64,000 nt of DNA. Origin: Hofstenia miamia (lineage: Eukaryota > Xenacoelomorpha > Acoela). Of this stretch, positions 10,980 to 22,580 are shown piece by piece (within the stretch, counting starts at the first letter, position 1; the number at the start of each line of letters is the position of its first letter). The translations under genes were made by a program, and so were the position numbers. A model generated the notes under the pieces. The model saw only the letters and a program-made list of their open reading frames with translations. It made no database searches and was not told where the DNA came from. Location: NCBI GenBank assembly GCA_004352715.1, contig SCFE01000025.1, positions 398,669 through 462,668 of the forward strand, given 5' to 3'.

Positions 10980-12385
10980 TCATTCATGTTTTTCAAGTCG
11001 CTTAACTGTTTCTTTAGACATTTTCATTTTATTGGCTATTTTAGAAGCCTTGCAATTTTTAATGCAGTGTCCATTCGTATCTGCATAATGATCCAACAGA
11101 ATATTAACGATTTCTTCTGATATGATCCGAATGGCAAGTGTCAAAGCAGTATTGAGCTTACCACTTTGGGCATTAATATATGCATTTCTATTGAAAAGGC
11201 ATGTGACAGTAATCACATTTTTCCGTAGAAGTGTGTGTTGTAGAAGTGAAGTTAATGTTGAAGTTGAGCTTATTTATAAGGTAGTCAAGAATAGTGGGAT
11301 CAAGTTTAGGATTGAATACTGTCATTTGCATAATGCTGGCTCCTCGAGATGTGGTTGTGCTTAAATCAGAGCCTACACTCAAAAAATATCTAAATGCTCA
11401 TAGCTGTTGCAGTAGTTGGCTAACATTAAATGAGTATAACCAAGTAAATCTCGTATGTTCATTACAGTCTGCCCATTGGCAACCTTTGCCTTTTTATGCA
11501 TCATTTTCATAGTATTGACATCTCCATTCTTTCAACAAACGCCCAAAAGAGTGTATCCACCTTTAGAACTATTCAATAGTTTTTGAATTTGAATTGTCAC
11601 CTCTATACATTCAAAATCATCAAGAATTTTCTTCACTATGTTATTCACACTTAAGGTCTGTAGCACTCAAACGTTAAGATCTTTGAAGGTTTATTTTCAT
11701 GGCTTTTGTTCGCAAATTGATATCGCCTTTATGTTTTAGCAAAACATCAGCAACTTCTATTCGTTTGTATAGAGTTGCTAGATGTAGTAAAGCGTATTGA
11801 TCATTAGTAGGTAATAAATTTGCATCGCTTCTTCAATCAACCATTTTGGAATGAATCACGTTTTGCCATCTCCCAACTCGATCACTAGCTCAGGAATACT
11901 CACGTTAATTGGCTGATACCTGCCTTCATTTCTTTTGTAAATCTAACTTTAAGAAATTCAAAGCTAACTTGCAAATCATCGCCATTTTGATGAATGCCTT
12001 TTGTTGTAAGCACCTCTGGGTTTCGTCCATTAGCAATAGTCTTATCCAACCACTTATCATCAAGAACCGAAAGCGTATGCGCATTCTGAGAAAACTAACT
12101 GGGAAGCTTACCAAAAAGATTGAGCTGTTTCAGTATGGCAGCGGTAAGTTTACAAGCACAGTTCAAGCTTTCCAAACTCATCTCTCATAAAATCGTCATC
12201 TACACATTCAATTATAAAGTGTACGCGATCATAACATGCATTTACAGAAGCCAAGAAAACGTGTTCTTCATATATATTATTTTTAATCAAGAAATCAAGT
12301 CATTCTGATCTAGCTGCTTCCATATCTTTAACAAGGTAATCATCAGGCATTTCTTCCAAGAATAGTGCACTTAAATATATACATG
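10980..12385 (-). pseudogene. Broken intronless ankyrin-repeat protein gene
   Basis: Read from about 12385 downward, successive frames give an acidic lead segment (EMPDDYLVKDMEAARSE, then a stop) and a helical stretch ending FIIECVDDDF. A frameshifted block containing LSVLDDKWLDKTI follows. Clear ankyrin units come next: NDQYALLHLATLYKRIEVAD followed by VLLKHKGDIN at about 11800-11700, a second ending GGYTLLGVC near 11550, NIRDLLGYTHLMLA near 11440, and ALTLAIRIISEEIVNILLDH near 11140-11080. The final frame ends at a natural stop at 10980. At least four frame changes or stops lie between the pieces, so it does not encode one protein as assembled. Order and spacing are otherwise preserved, so it looks like a recently decayed or error-damaged single-exon gene. 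Partners and function are unknown. Confidence 0.7.
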
Positions 12386-13545
12386 AATATACTATTTATG
12401 TATTGATGTGAAATATTATGAATGATATAGTTCCTGCATATTTTCATTGCAAAAGAATATTGAATGTAATTTATTAAATATTATAATACATGCCCATTAC
12501 CAGATAGGAATGATTAACAAAAATAACATTTAAAGCAAACAACACTAAAATCTACCATTTTCACAGTTTTGGAAAACATTGGTGATTGTATACCAGTAGA
12601 CTATCTAATATATTGCAACCTTGAAATTATTTATAATCGTGCTCAGGAAAAAGAAAATGTATGATTTTAGGCCACACTTTTTTTATTGAAATTTTCTAAG
12701 CCTACTAAAAGAATCCAGTCTTCATCTAACATCTCAATGGTTAAATTGATATATAAGAAGTTTTAATATTGCATGCTTAAAGAAATTTTGAGAAAATAAC
12801 GTTTGCAGGTAGTCACTATCTGTACTTTGAATATTAAAAATTCATTAATACCTTGATTCAAAATGCAAAATGTTATCAACATGTATATAAAAAGTTTTTA
12901 TACCTTCAAGATAGAACAGTATTCAAAGAAAACCCTAAGAATTATCTATATTCAGTTGAAATGTATCAAATTCTCATTGATGCTTCGTAAAAATATTGTT
13001 CAAATAATTGATGCGGGATAATTTGCTTTTACTAGTAAACTAAGCACATGTAATATACAAGAATGAATTATTTCTAAAATTCTAAAGCAATTTGTAATAA
13101 TGCCACCAACATAATTTAAAATTCCAATTATAGTCTGGCATGAGAATATTTTTATTCTATTTTAGTGCACTTAGTCTCATTCTGTAATTGTGAGCACGAG
13201 CGTAGTCCTCAAATTTACCACGGGCATACATTAATTGCAAATTCAAAATCATGCTATTTTGTACATCTTCACAAAATTTATGCATGAATGCTTAACATTT
13301 GAACGCCCAATTGTAATATAATTCTTAAATACCACTTTTTCTGATAACAATTGCAATGGAGAAGTTGAGCATTGCCTTTCTTGAACATAAACTAATGTAC
13401 AAAACACTTGTGGCCACAGTATTTCGCATATTGGCCGCAGCTATAATTTTCAACTCACGATTTTTAGCTGCCGTAAGCTTAACATTTGTTTGATTTTCAA
13501 GCTGAATTAAACAGGGGTTTTAAAACTTTTATTCTAGGTCAGTGC
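12386..13545. other. Intergenic sequence, no gene seen
   Basis: AT-rich; nothing recognised on either strand. Confidence 0.5.
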
Positions 13546-13546
13546 A

Positions 13547-13567
13547 ATATATATATATATATATATA
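13547..13567. repeat. (TA)n microsatellite
   Basis: Short pure TA run. Confidence 0.9.
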
Positions 13568-13971
13568 AATTCGGGGTAATCTTATTATTCTCATTGATTT
13601 ATTTTAAGTAGCTGTTACCATTTTTACAAAATATTCGAAATTTGGCAACATTTTTGAGAAAAATACAAACAATTTTCGATTGTGAATTTTACGTAATTTG
13701 TAAAAAGCGGCCAACATTTTCAAAAAAATCGTTAATCCAAAAATTGGCCGAAATTCCAAAATTTTGGAAAAATCAAAACAATTTTTTTAGCCAGCTTTGA
13801 TATAAATTTGTCTGATAATTGGTTTATTGGCATTGTCTAATGTCGTGCTTGGTGGAGTGACGCACTGTGATACTTTTGGAAAATATTTTGGTTGCCAGAT
13901 ATTTTCACATAAATTTGCTTACAAAATTGTAAATTAGAAAAAATGCTTCCCAAATTCTAAAATATTTTAAT

Positions 13972-14260
13972 ATGCACAACTTAACAGTGAATCCAACCAA
14001 AACAGAATTCTACGTTATGTCCCAGTTTCATGAAGATATTTTGAAAGTTTATTTGGGAAAAATTATTCAAGTGAAATCATTCAAATATCTTGGAGTAACA
14101 ATCGATTACAAATTGAACTATTCAAATCACATGCGCATAGTATTAAGCAAATGGCAATGCGACTTAAAACTATTTCAGTGCTGCTTTCTGTACTACCACT
14201 CCTCCAACCATTACACGAAATATTTCTTGCTACCGAATATTTCTGTCGCGAGATGGTGTA
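13972..14260 (+). pseudogene. LINE reverse-transcriptase C-terminal fragment
   Basis: The frame opens LTVNPTKTEFYVM and continues to KSFKYLGVTIDYKLNYSNH, the end of the palm and the thumb region of non-LTR retrotransposon RTs (KTE..., fKYLGv.id, H). After about residue 45 the coding similarity moves to the +1 or +2 frame (KQMAMRLKTISVLLSVLPLL), so there is a frameshift near 14125. No catalytic box or endonuclease is present. It is a truncated dead copy running into an inverted-repeat structure. Confidence 0.7.
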
Positions 14261-14617
14261 CGAAAATTGATTTCGTTTTAGCAATTGCTCTAAATTGGCC
14301 TGTATTTTTATACCGGTCTGATTTGATGACAGCATATATCAGATCAATTTAAAGAAATCGCTAAAATACTTTTTTTATGACTTCTCAAGAAAATATATCG
14401 GTCAATAAAATGCAAATTACCATAAAATCTAGCAAACATTTTCTTTAAAGAAAGTCAGCACTACAATGCACATTGCTTCGTCATTCAGAAAGATTTCGTG
14501 ACAGTAAAAATTCAGATCAATTTAGAGCAATTGCTAAAAATGTTTTGTCATGTATTAAGATAGCGCGCGAAATCAATTTCCATATGCCATCTCACAATAG
14601 AAATATTTCATGTAATG
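14209..14617. repeat. Imperfect inverted repeat around LINE tail
   Basis: Arm 14209-14296 matches the reverse complement of 14518-14617, including CATTACAYG, GAAATATTTCT and GCAATTGCTCTAAATTG. The left arm carries a local insertion that re-copies part of GAATATTTCT, and the right arm has its own small insertions. A third, direct-orientation partial copy (CAGATCAATTTA...) lies at 14338-14368. The loop is about 220 bp. Confidence 0.7.
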
Positions 14618-16225
14618 TTCAGTAATCCCAACTCCTCCAAGTATCTCTTATGCTACTTGCTCATTGCTCTTAATGCTCCCACTGCTACCAGGACTACTTA
14701 GATCTTTCTTAACTTTTACAACTTCTTTACTTCCTTTGCCAACTCCCCGTACTTGTCTGTGTTTCATTTCTATTTGCATTCTATGCTTCAGCCCATTTCC
14801 ATGTCTATTGCAGTTCTCATTCTTTACTTTTTCTTGTAATACTGCAATGTCTGGCCTTCTTACTTCTATCACCTTGCTCATTTGTATGTTAAAGTACCAC
14901 AGTATTTTAACATTCTCATTCTCTATGACGCCCTGTGGCTTATGTTCATACCACTTCCCAATTGAATTCTAAGCCATGCTGTCTGCTCAAGCTTCATTGC
15001 ACAATTCTTCCCAACTTGTCATGCATGAACTTATACTTATTCTGTGCCAACTTCTCACACCCTGCTATCAGATGATCTACTGTCTCTTACTATTTCCTAC
15101 ATAGTTTATGCATATTACTTACTTCAGTTCTTTTGTATATGCACTAATTTACCCAGTTTGTCCTTATTGGTTACTCTTGTTCTACCATTATCAGTATTTC
15201 TGTATCTCTCTTAAGTCCTACCCTCCTTAGTCACTTGTTACTTTCTTATCACTCACACTGTTTGGTATTCCCCAGTATTCTCCATGGATTGCATTCTGTC
15301 TGTACCTTGTTTGTCTCTCTAATTCTATCATACACTGGCATGCCTTCTTTCCTTCGCCTGCAGTAGTGACTCCTTAGGTTGTTCCCCAACACAGCAGTCA
15401 TTTCCCTCTTTTATGCCTCGGCATATACAGTCTATCCTCATCTCCATTTTGGTTAACTACAAATACCTTCCTTGTTCCACCTAGTTATTCTTGCTGAGCA
15501 TCTCAATAATGGTATTGCCCACATATTAATTCTTTTTATGATATTATGCCTGTCCAATCCTGACTTCTGTAGTACTTTGCTTACCATCCTCTTGTAATCT
15601 ATCTTAGCCTTATATTCATTTCCTCATGATATGTTTTCTCTCTCTCTCTCTCTCTCTCTCTCCCCTCCCTCCTAAGTACTTGAACGCCTCTTTAACTTCC
15701 TCAATCATATCCCCACTGCTTATGCTCAATCCACCCCTCATCTGTACACTTGCCTCCTGTCTTTGCACTGTTGTGCACTTTCCTAGTCCAAACTCCAACC
15801 CAGACTCTGTACTCGGCTTCTTTAATGTCTCTACTTGCTTCTGAAACATCTTCCTTGAACTAGCATATATATTCATGTAGTCCATTTACAATAGGTGACT
15901 CTATGATTCTTTTCCAACTATGCCATATATTCTGGTCTTCCTTTAGCCTTTCTGTGATTAGCATTAAGCTAACCACAAACAGTAGCAGTTCTAAGCTTTT
16001 GTCCTGGAATATACCTCAAACTGCACCCATTTAACTCAGACTGACCACTTTCCCACTTCCTTCTTTAGAAACTTAGCCCATTTCCATAAAACTCTATTGG
16101 CCTTTTGTGTTCTCATTACCCACATGTGTGATAGGCTGATATAGTCTTCCTTTTGTGTATCCATTGTAACATCCTTTACCAGACGAGACAACTGTTCATC
16201 CTTTGTTACTCTATAACATCAGTCA
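14600..16225 (-). pseudogene. LINE with R2-like C-terminal zinc finger and nuclease-like tail, RT second half onward, broken
   Basis: Read on the minus strand: MDTQKEDYISLSH (eroded DYkKAFDSVPH block, about 16160), GIFQDKSLELLLF (eroded GifQGDsLSPLLF), MDYMNIYASS (catalytic YMDDIKLYASS with the second D lost, 15885), LEFGLGKCTTV and EEVKEAFKYLG. A TC microsatellite has grown into the frame next. Then come a thumb-like region, HKLCRK with ETVDHLIAGC (a CCHC finger with the first Cys lost), KILWYFNIQ-like sequence, RRPDIAVLQEK and a closing GSIKSNEQVA plus GGVGI. Finger followed by PD-type motif is the arrangement of LINEs using a restriction-like endonuclease (R2/NeSL-type). Many stops and frameshifts make it inactive. 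The clade is inferred. Confidence 0.75.
15637..15663. repeat. (TC)n microsatellite inside LINE coding sequence
   Basis: A run of TC on the + strand becomes alternating R and E codons on the LINE strand, directly after the KYLG block. Confidence 0.9.
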
Positions 16226-17215
16226 TATATTTGTGGGTAGGGATTTACTAACTAAATACTGTTTAGCTTTTGCATATTTCTGTTAACATAACATAACTAG
16301 ATTTAACTGTTCACTATTTAGGTGATGAAGCCATACATCATTCTCTCCATTGATCGATGATGGGCATCTGCCTAAAGCTGATCTCCACATCCAGTTTCCA
16401 TTTGGTTGAGTTCCATTTCTCAGCTCAATGATGTAACTTATGTGTACCCTATCCTAGCTCAGTGTATACTCAAGACAAGACAATTCAACTTAGCCTCTAT
16501 TTTGTAAAAGTTTTTCATGAATATGCAACTGGACTTGTTACTAGCTGCTTAATATTACATGTAGCCACTACCAAAATATATTGGCTTTAATAATCAGTTT
16601 AATATTTGGCAGCATCCTAACCTACATTTACTAATTAGTACATGCTCAGATCTAAAATATTATAGATATAATTACTAGGTTTTGGTCATCCAACAATATT
16701 TCGAATCTGTTATTTTTAATACATGTACTAAATGATAGGTAGTCAACTAAATGAGAGAAAAACCCCTATACCTAACATAAGTGCCCTTTCATGATCTGGC
16801 ACAAAGACCCTAGAATCAATCTCATGATGGATCCAGGCCACTACTAAACACAACTCATTTAGCTTGACATTGTATTAAATAATCAAACAGTATCAAGAAA
16901 ACAAAGTAAGAATTCTGAATAAAATTATTTATCTTTTGCTTAGTGTTTTGAATCTTTTATAGTAATTTTGGAAAAGTACCTGTTGATTTCAAATTTAAAC
17001 TCTTCATCTGCCAATATGTTGCTAAAAATAATGGAAGTGATTTCGCCCCTTCAGTTTTGCTAAAAGTATTGTTATTGACAGATATTAATCTCTCATAGTT
17101 GACACTTATTTTTGCTTGGTTGTAAAATACAAATTAATCTAACTGATTGTACAATTTTATAATATTTCTAATCGTAATTCTTCTTCACTCTTATTCTCTT
17201 CCTGATTTGATGTTA
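16226..17215. mobile_element. About 1 kb of unidentified DNA splitting the LINE
   Basis: The flanks are the two halves of one RT: the segment ending TNQAKAW (17230) and the DYKKAF-equivalent block (16160) are adjacent in intact relatives. The interval must be an insertion or rearrangement. Its minus strand has an open stretch at about 16450-16320 (ISYIIELRNGTQPNGNW...) that I do not recognise. No clear terminal repeats or target-site duplication were seen. Confidence 0.5.
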
Positions 17216-17400
17216 GCAGCTTAGTTGATTTGGATGATGCTACTCCATGCTTTTGCTTGGTTTGTTTTCTTTCTCCTGCAATTCTCCACCACTGCCTGAT
17301 CTATTAACAAATGATCTTTGCATTCCACATTGTTTGTCCTATATCTCTTCTGCTCCTCTGGTATCAACCTTTTCTGTTCTAAGTAACATGTAAGCCTAAT
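17215..17400 (-). pseudogene. LINE reverse transcriptase, upstream palm segment
   Basis: The frame reads TCYLEQKRLIPEEQKRYRTN, then KDHLLIDQAVVENCRRKKTN and QAKAW. This matches the RT block that normally runs LxPEEQKGCRR..., DqLLIDk.vl.nCkrRKTNL.mAWIDYKKAFDS. It belongs to the same element as 14600-16225 and lies just upstream of it in reading order. Everything further 5' is missing or unrecognisable. Confidence 0.7.
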
Positions 17401-18000
17401 TGAAATAATGAAAGTTAGGGTGGCGTCATTAACAAAATGCTTAAATATTAAATATTTGTTAAATTAGATTCATTTCAGTTAAGAATTGTAAAAATTAAAA
17501 TTACTATGTTAATCTTTTGACAAATAGTCAAGGACAATATGAGTTTAATTCTCTCTAGGTAGAAGGTTTAAATGCACAAGCTAATTGTTTGCTGTAACAA
17601 AATTATAAACAGGTTTGTCTTCATATGAAATTTATATTGAACAAACTGATTTGTGTACTTGGAAAAGCACCAAAACATACAATGACAGCAGAAAAGAAAA
17701 CAAGTGAGGAAAAAGTACCAGAAAGTCTGGTATTAAAAAGTTCTCAATTTATTCATATTAAATTAGCTACTTTAACATTTTAACTTTTTCTGTTTGAAAA
17801 TTGTATAGTTAACTTTTAACTATTCCTAAAACTTATCTCATATTCTGCTTATCACAAGTTACAGAATTCTGTTATATATATTTTATCTGATATTTATACT
17901 TTCATTTAATAAATTTTGTACAAGTATTAGTTCCTGCATAGTATTTTCTTAGCAATACAACTACATTCAATAATAACATTATAAATATAATCATAAAACT
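17401..18000. other. Intergenic sequence, no gene seen
   Basis: Nothing recognised on either strand. Confidence 0.5.
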
Positions 18001-18032
18001 AAAAATTACAAAAAATATCTTTAATTTTTATC

Positions 18033-18565
18033 TTACAAAACAATTTGTAATCTTGTACAAATGTGTGTACCTGTATGCATGTGCAATTCAACATGTAAGA
18101 AATTGCCTATTAATATTTGGTTGAACATCTCCTGTATTTGATAATGGACTTTGTCCTTCATGGAAGAAACAAGTTTTTGACAAATTTCCATTGTAGCACT
18201 TGACACCCAGGTTTCCTTGATTGAATCCACCAAGCCTGAATAAGATGTGACATAAATTTTTGCTTGTAACACTTTGAGACAGTCCCATTTGAACTTGAAC
18301 TTACCTCAATCAATGCTTGTTTTTCAATTGAGATTTCTTTTCAAAGCATCTTCCCCAACAATCAAAAAATAATGAATAGTTACTAATCATATCATAGTTT
18401 GAGACACTGTAACATTGAATGATGTCAGTGTTATTTTTATATGAAGATCACATCACATCACATGTGTCAAGGGGTGTACACCAAATAATCAAATCACATT
18501 GAATTCATATTTTAGATGTGTGCCTTAAATTAAGCTATTCCAAACTTTTGGCAGCTGCTGTATAA
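18033..18565 (-). pseudogene. Internally deleted Tc1-like element
   Basis: At the right end, 18536-18565 reads on the minus strand CAGCTGCCAAAAGTTTGGAA after a TATA, which is the type of terminus used by Tc1-like elements (CAAAAGTTTGGAAT). Further in, the minus-strand frame 18300-18033 contains KVLQAKIYVTSYSGLVDSIK then ETWVSSATMEICQKLVSSM. This resembles the helical C-terminus that follows the last catalytic block in Tc1 transposases. No DDE block is visible, so the catalytic core has been deleted. The opposite terminus was not found. The assignment rests on the end sequence plus weak protein similarity. Confidence 0.5.
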
Positions 18566-20210
18566 TCAAGTTTCATTTACACTATTATATTTTATCTTTG
18601 TTATATATTTTAAGATAGATGCAAGCTCAATTAACTTAGACAAATTGTAAAATTTTCCACCAAATTGATGTTGTAGACTAAACTATCATTCATCTTAGGT
18701 TAAATTGTAGGGTTTTTACAGATTGCACCATCTGCATCCTTTGTATATAATGATGTTAGCAAGAAAGTTTAACACAAGTTTGTATATTTATATGTAATGG
18801 TAATCATTCCTAGTAAATGTCTGTTTGTGATTAGTAAAATAAAACTCAACAAATGAATAAATGAATATTCTTTATTTTCTTGAATAATATTTTTAATATC
18901 CCTTTACATTGGTATTAGTAATTGAAGTTGCTTTTAAATGTTCATTTTTGACATTTTTGCTAAGCAAGTAAATTTAAGCTTTTACATAATCTGCTAAGGC
19001 ATTTCATTTAAATTAGTAAATGTTCATTTACCAAGTAGAAAACTATCATCTTAAACTGTCATTAATCCTGATTGAGAGACTATATAATCTTTGTTCCTTT
19101 AACAAATTAGAGCAAAAGTAATTCTCCTAACCTACACTAGAAAGGTGTTGTCTAATTTACACATCACTTTTTTCATTAAGTACACATATTCCCAAAGCTA
19201 TCTACAGAATGATTACTACAAATAAAGTTAAGTAAATGCAATAAACAGTAGTCATAAACTTACATTATCAAGCAGTAAGGAATCAACTGATGAGGAAGGT
19301 AGGTTAAAATTACATTAACAACCACAAGTTTGGGGTAGGGTTTTCACTCTGCTTCCTTTTCTCTCACAGCAGTCATCTTTATGAAACAATACTTAACACA
19401 GAATAAATGGAAAAATCCAAAATAGATAATTTTGAGTAGCATGGAAAAGAAAGTGTAGAATTGATTCATAGTAATCCTAATGTCAACAAACATATTTTAT
19501 GCATATTGGCTAAACAATAGTTGAATTATGAAGCCATTACAATAACCATTCCAATTCTATTAGAGAAGAATGTTATGAAATTCTGTACATAAATTGGCAT
19601 CACAAATTTCAGCTCCACATGTTGTATAATCTGGAAGCTTGTTAAAGATTTACACTTAATTACTTATTGGATATTTTGATGCTATCCCCAACACTCATAC
19701 AAAATTGTTTTCATTTATTATTTTAATGTATCTTAATAAAATACTTAACATGCGACAAATTAAACCAATCTGCAATCATTTTGTAAAACATTTAAGACAA
19801 GCTGAGCTAAGTTTTATCCCTTCAAAAATTGGAATGTGTAACTATAGTTCTGGTTGTGACATAAAAATTATCCAGGTTATTTTTTGCTTAAAATTTAACT
19901 ACAAATGAATCAACTCATGCCTTGCAACTTAAGCACAAAAAAGTGACTACATCACACTGGAGGAAAAAAATAGCCTTATAAAAAGTTAAAAGAAAGGCAG
20001 GTTAATATACACTCTTATTAAATAATAAATAAACTTGTTAAATTGTTAAGAATAAGGATTTTATTTTGAAAGTTTCGTACATTTTTCATTAGTTGACATG
20101 TAACTGCATATAAATTGAAGTTATAATAGTCTGATAATTTTTCATTGAGCAGTGTTATATTTATTATATGTAATGGCAGTAAAATAGAAAATATCAATTA
20201 TTAATATTTT
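18566..20210. other. Intergenic sequence, no gene seen
   Basis: AT-rich. The ORF at 19705-19908 has no recognisable motif. Confidence 0.5.
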
Positions 20211-20231
20211 TTCTATCTATCTATCTATATA

Positions 20232-20265
<34 letters not shown>

Positions 20266-20266
20266 N
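20211..20266. repeat. (ATCT)n and (TA)n microsatellites ending at a single n
   Basis: Several CTAT units run into a TA tract that ends at an n at 20266. No duplicated flank is visible at this n. Confidence 0.9.
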
Positions 20267-20490
20267 ATTAATTTTAACCGCAAATCCAACACATGTGCTT
20301 GTTCAATTGCGGGGGGACATCCAGGGTCAATCATTAGCATCGACTCATCACATTTGGCCACAGATGCAGGAATGCAACTGGATGCTAGAATGTGAGTTAA
20401 CGTTATGCCTAAGAACACCTAAGAACCTAAGGAATCTGGAAGACACGCTTGGACAATTACATTATCTTATAATTTAATTTTGATAAGTTC

Positions 20491-20995
20491 AAGTAGGCTA
20501 TGAAAGTATCATACTTCTCAAGTTGATTGAAATGCAAAAATGTGAAGGAGTAACAGAAACAGTACAATAACTTTGCTATGGCCAATGCAATCTACAGCTA
20601 TAAAGGGAAGTATTATTATATAGATCCACTAATCTGTTTGAGAGAACTTCTAACTCATTATGCTTTCTCAGTAAAAACTTCAAAACGGCATCTGATTCAA
20701 TGCCTGCACCAAGAACAACGAATTCACTAAAGGAAGTTATGCAAATTCCAGGAAAAACTTTACTGAACATGGAAACCTAAATTTCAACTTTGAAGAATTT
20801 ACCTGTAGCATAATTTTAGCTGCTGAAAACTACATTTGTGAGATCTTCCAATACTTTTTAGCTTCATCAGCAACATTTCTGCCATCTTGATAAAAGTTCA
20901 ATTTCATTAGTTTTTTAAGGATTTGTTTTTCATTTAAGATACTTATAAAAGTTGCTTATGTGATAGATAGGTCTGTATCTATCTATCTATCTATA

Positions 20996-21056
<61 letters not shown>

Positions 21057-22013
21057 AATCAGTGATTTAAATAAAGTTGATTAAATTTTATTTGTTATAT
21101 TCTTTTATAATGCTATATGTTAGAGACACTAAATTTGAAGTTGTCAAAAATTAAATCATTTATTTTTTTGGCCATGATTTTGGCGTTACCTATATAGAGT
21201 TGTGATATATATTCTACTCTTTCTTATTATTAGGTAATAAATAAACTCTGAAAAGTCTATAATAAGCTTTCTTAAACTCCTGAGCTTGGTCAAGACACTG
21301 TGGAAAAATAATATTCTTTATTCATTTCATAACACATTACTTAAACCAAAAGTTTTACAAACCAGGTTTCATGTAATCAAAACAAATTGTTTTCTAAAGT
21401 AGCTAGTAAGGAATAAGAGCAAACTGGTAAACAATGCATTATAAGATTAAAATAGCATGTGAATGCTAAGTGCCTATGCTAACTTAGATTTACAAAAGTG
21501 TGGTAAATCATAGTAACATAAACTTATGTTGTTGTGCAGATTTTCTTTTTATTAAAATGTCTCTACATGAGCCAACCTTCTCACCAATAGTGGCTACATT
21601 CTCAAGTCTAATTTTCTCAAAGAATTTAGGGACAAAACTCCATTAAGTGGAAAAAGAGAATTCTTGTGATGATTTATTGAATAAATATAATTATACAAAA
21701 TTCTAATTTTTGAGTTTTGAGTAGGAATAGGGACAGTGTTTTTTGTCAGATCTAAATCAGAAGAAGAATAAAAATCACATTTGTCTAGAGAAGCCACTTC
21801 TATTGTAGAATCACAGGGCACTCTCACCACTCAAGCTGCACTGGGTTACTCTTAGGTTCTTCTGAAGGTTGCAAAGATAGCCATCACAGAGAGTGACCCA
21901 TGTTCTAACAAAAAAAAAGAACATTTGTAGTTCACCAATTTCATTAAAGAAAACCTGAAACCAATCACTGAGAAAGCATTCCATATAGCAACCAATTCAC
22001 ATGGCATCATGCT
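20491..22013. repeat. Direct duplication, left copy (1,523 bp)
   Basis: Every feature here recurs 1,524 bp downstream, including an ATCT/TA microsatellite (20970-21056 and 22494-22580) of the same length. The minus-strand ORFs at 20576-20770 and 21594-21830 have identical translations in the right copy. The left copy ends directly at the n at 22014. I recognise no gene in it. The ORFs are AT-rich with no family signature, though that at 20576-20770 (MFSKVFPGICITSFSEFVVL...) is less repetitive than most and could be an exon. Confidence 0.95.
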
Positions 22014-22014
22014 N

Positions 22015-22519
22015 AAGTAGGCTATGAAAGTATCATACTTCTCAAGTTGATTGAAATGCAAAAATGTGAAGGAGTAACAGAAACAGTACAATAACTTTGC
22101 TATGGCCAATGCAATCTACAGCTATAAAGGGAAGTATTATTATATAGATCCACTAATCTGTTTGAGAGAACTTCTAACTCATTATGCTTTCTCAGTAAAA
22201 ACTTCAAAACGGCATCTGATTCAATGCCTGCACCAAGAACAACGAATTCACTAAAGGAAGTTATGCAAATTCCAGGAAAAACTTTACTGAACATGGAAAC
22301 CTAAATTTCAACTTTGAAGAATTTACCTGTAGCATAATTTTAGCTGCTGAAAACTACATTTGTGAGATCTTCCAATACTTTTTAGCTTCATCAGCAACAT
22401 TTCTGCCATCTTGATAAAAGTTCAATTTCATTAGTTTTTTAAGGATTTGTTTTTCATTTAAGATACTTATAAAAGTTGCTTATGTGATAGATAGGTCTGT
22501 ATCTATCTATCTATCTATA

Positions 22520-22580
<61 letters not shown>

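Noticed and set aside
15626-15844. Plus-strand ORF rich in Ser, Leu and Pro, and similar plus-strand ORF at 14664-14972
   Set aside because: Shadows of the LINE on the minus strand, which has recognisable RT motifs.
20576-20770. 64-aa minus-strand ORF present identically at 22100-22294
   Set aside because: Identity is explained by the junction duplication. It could be an exon, but nothing supports that beyond composition.
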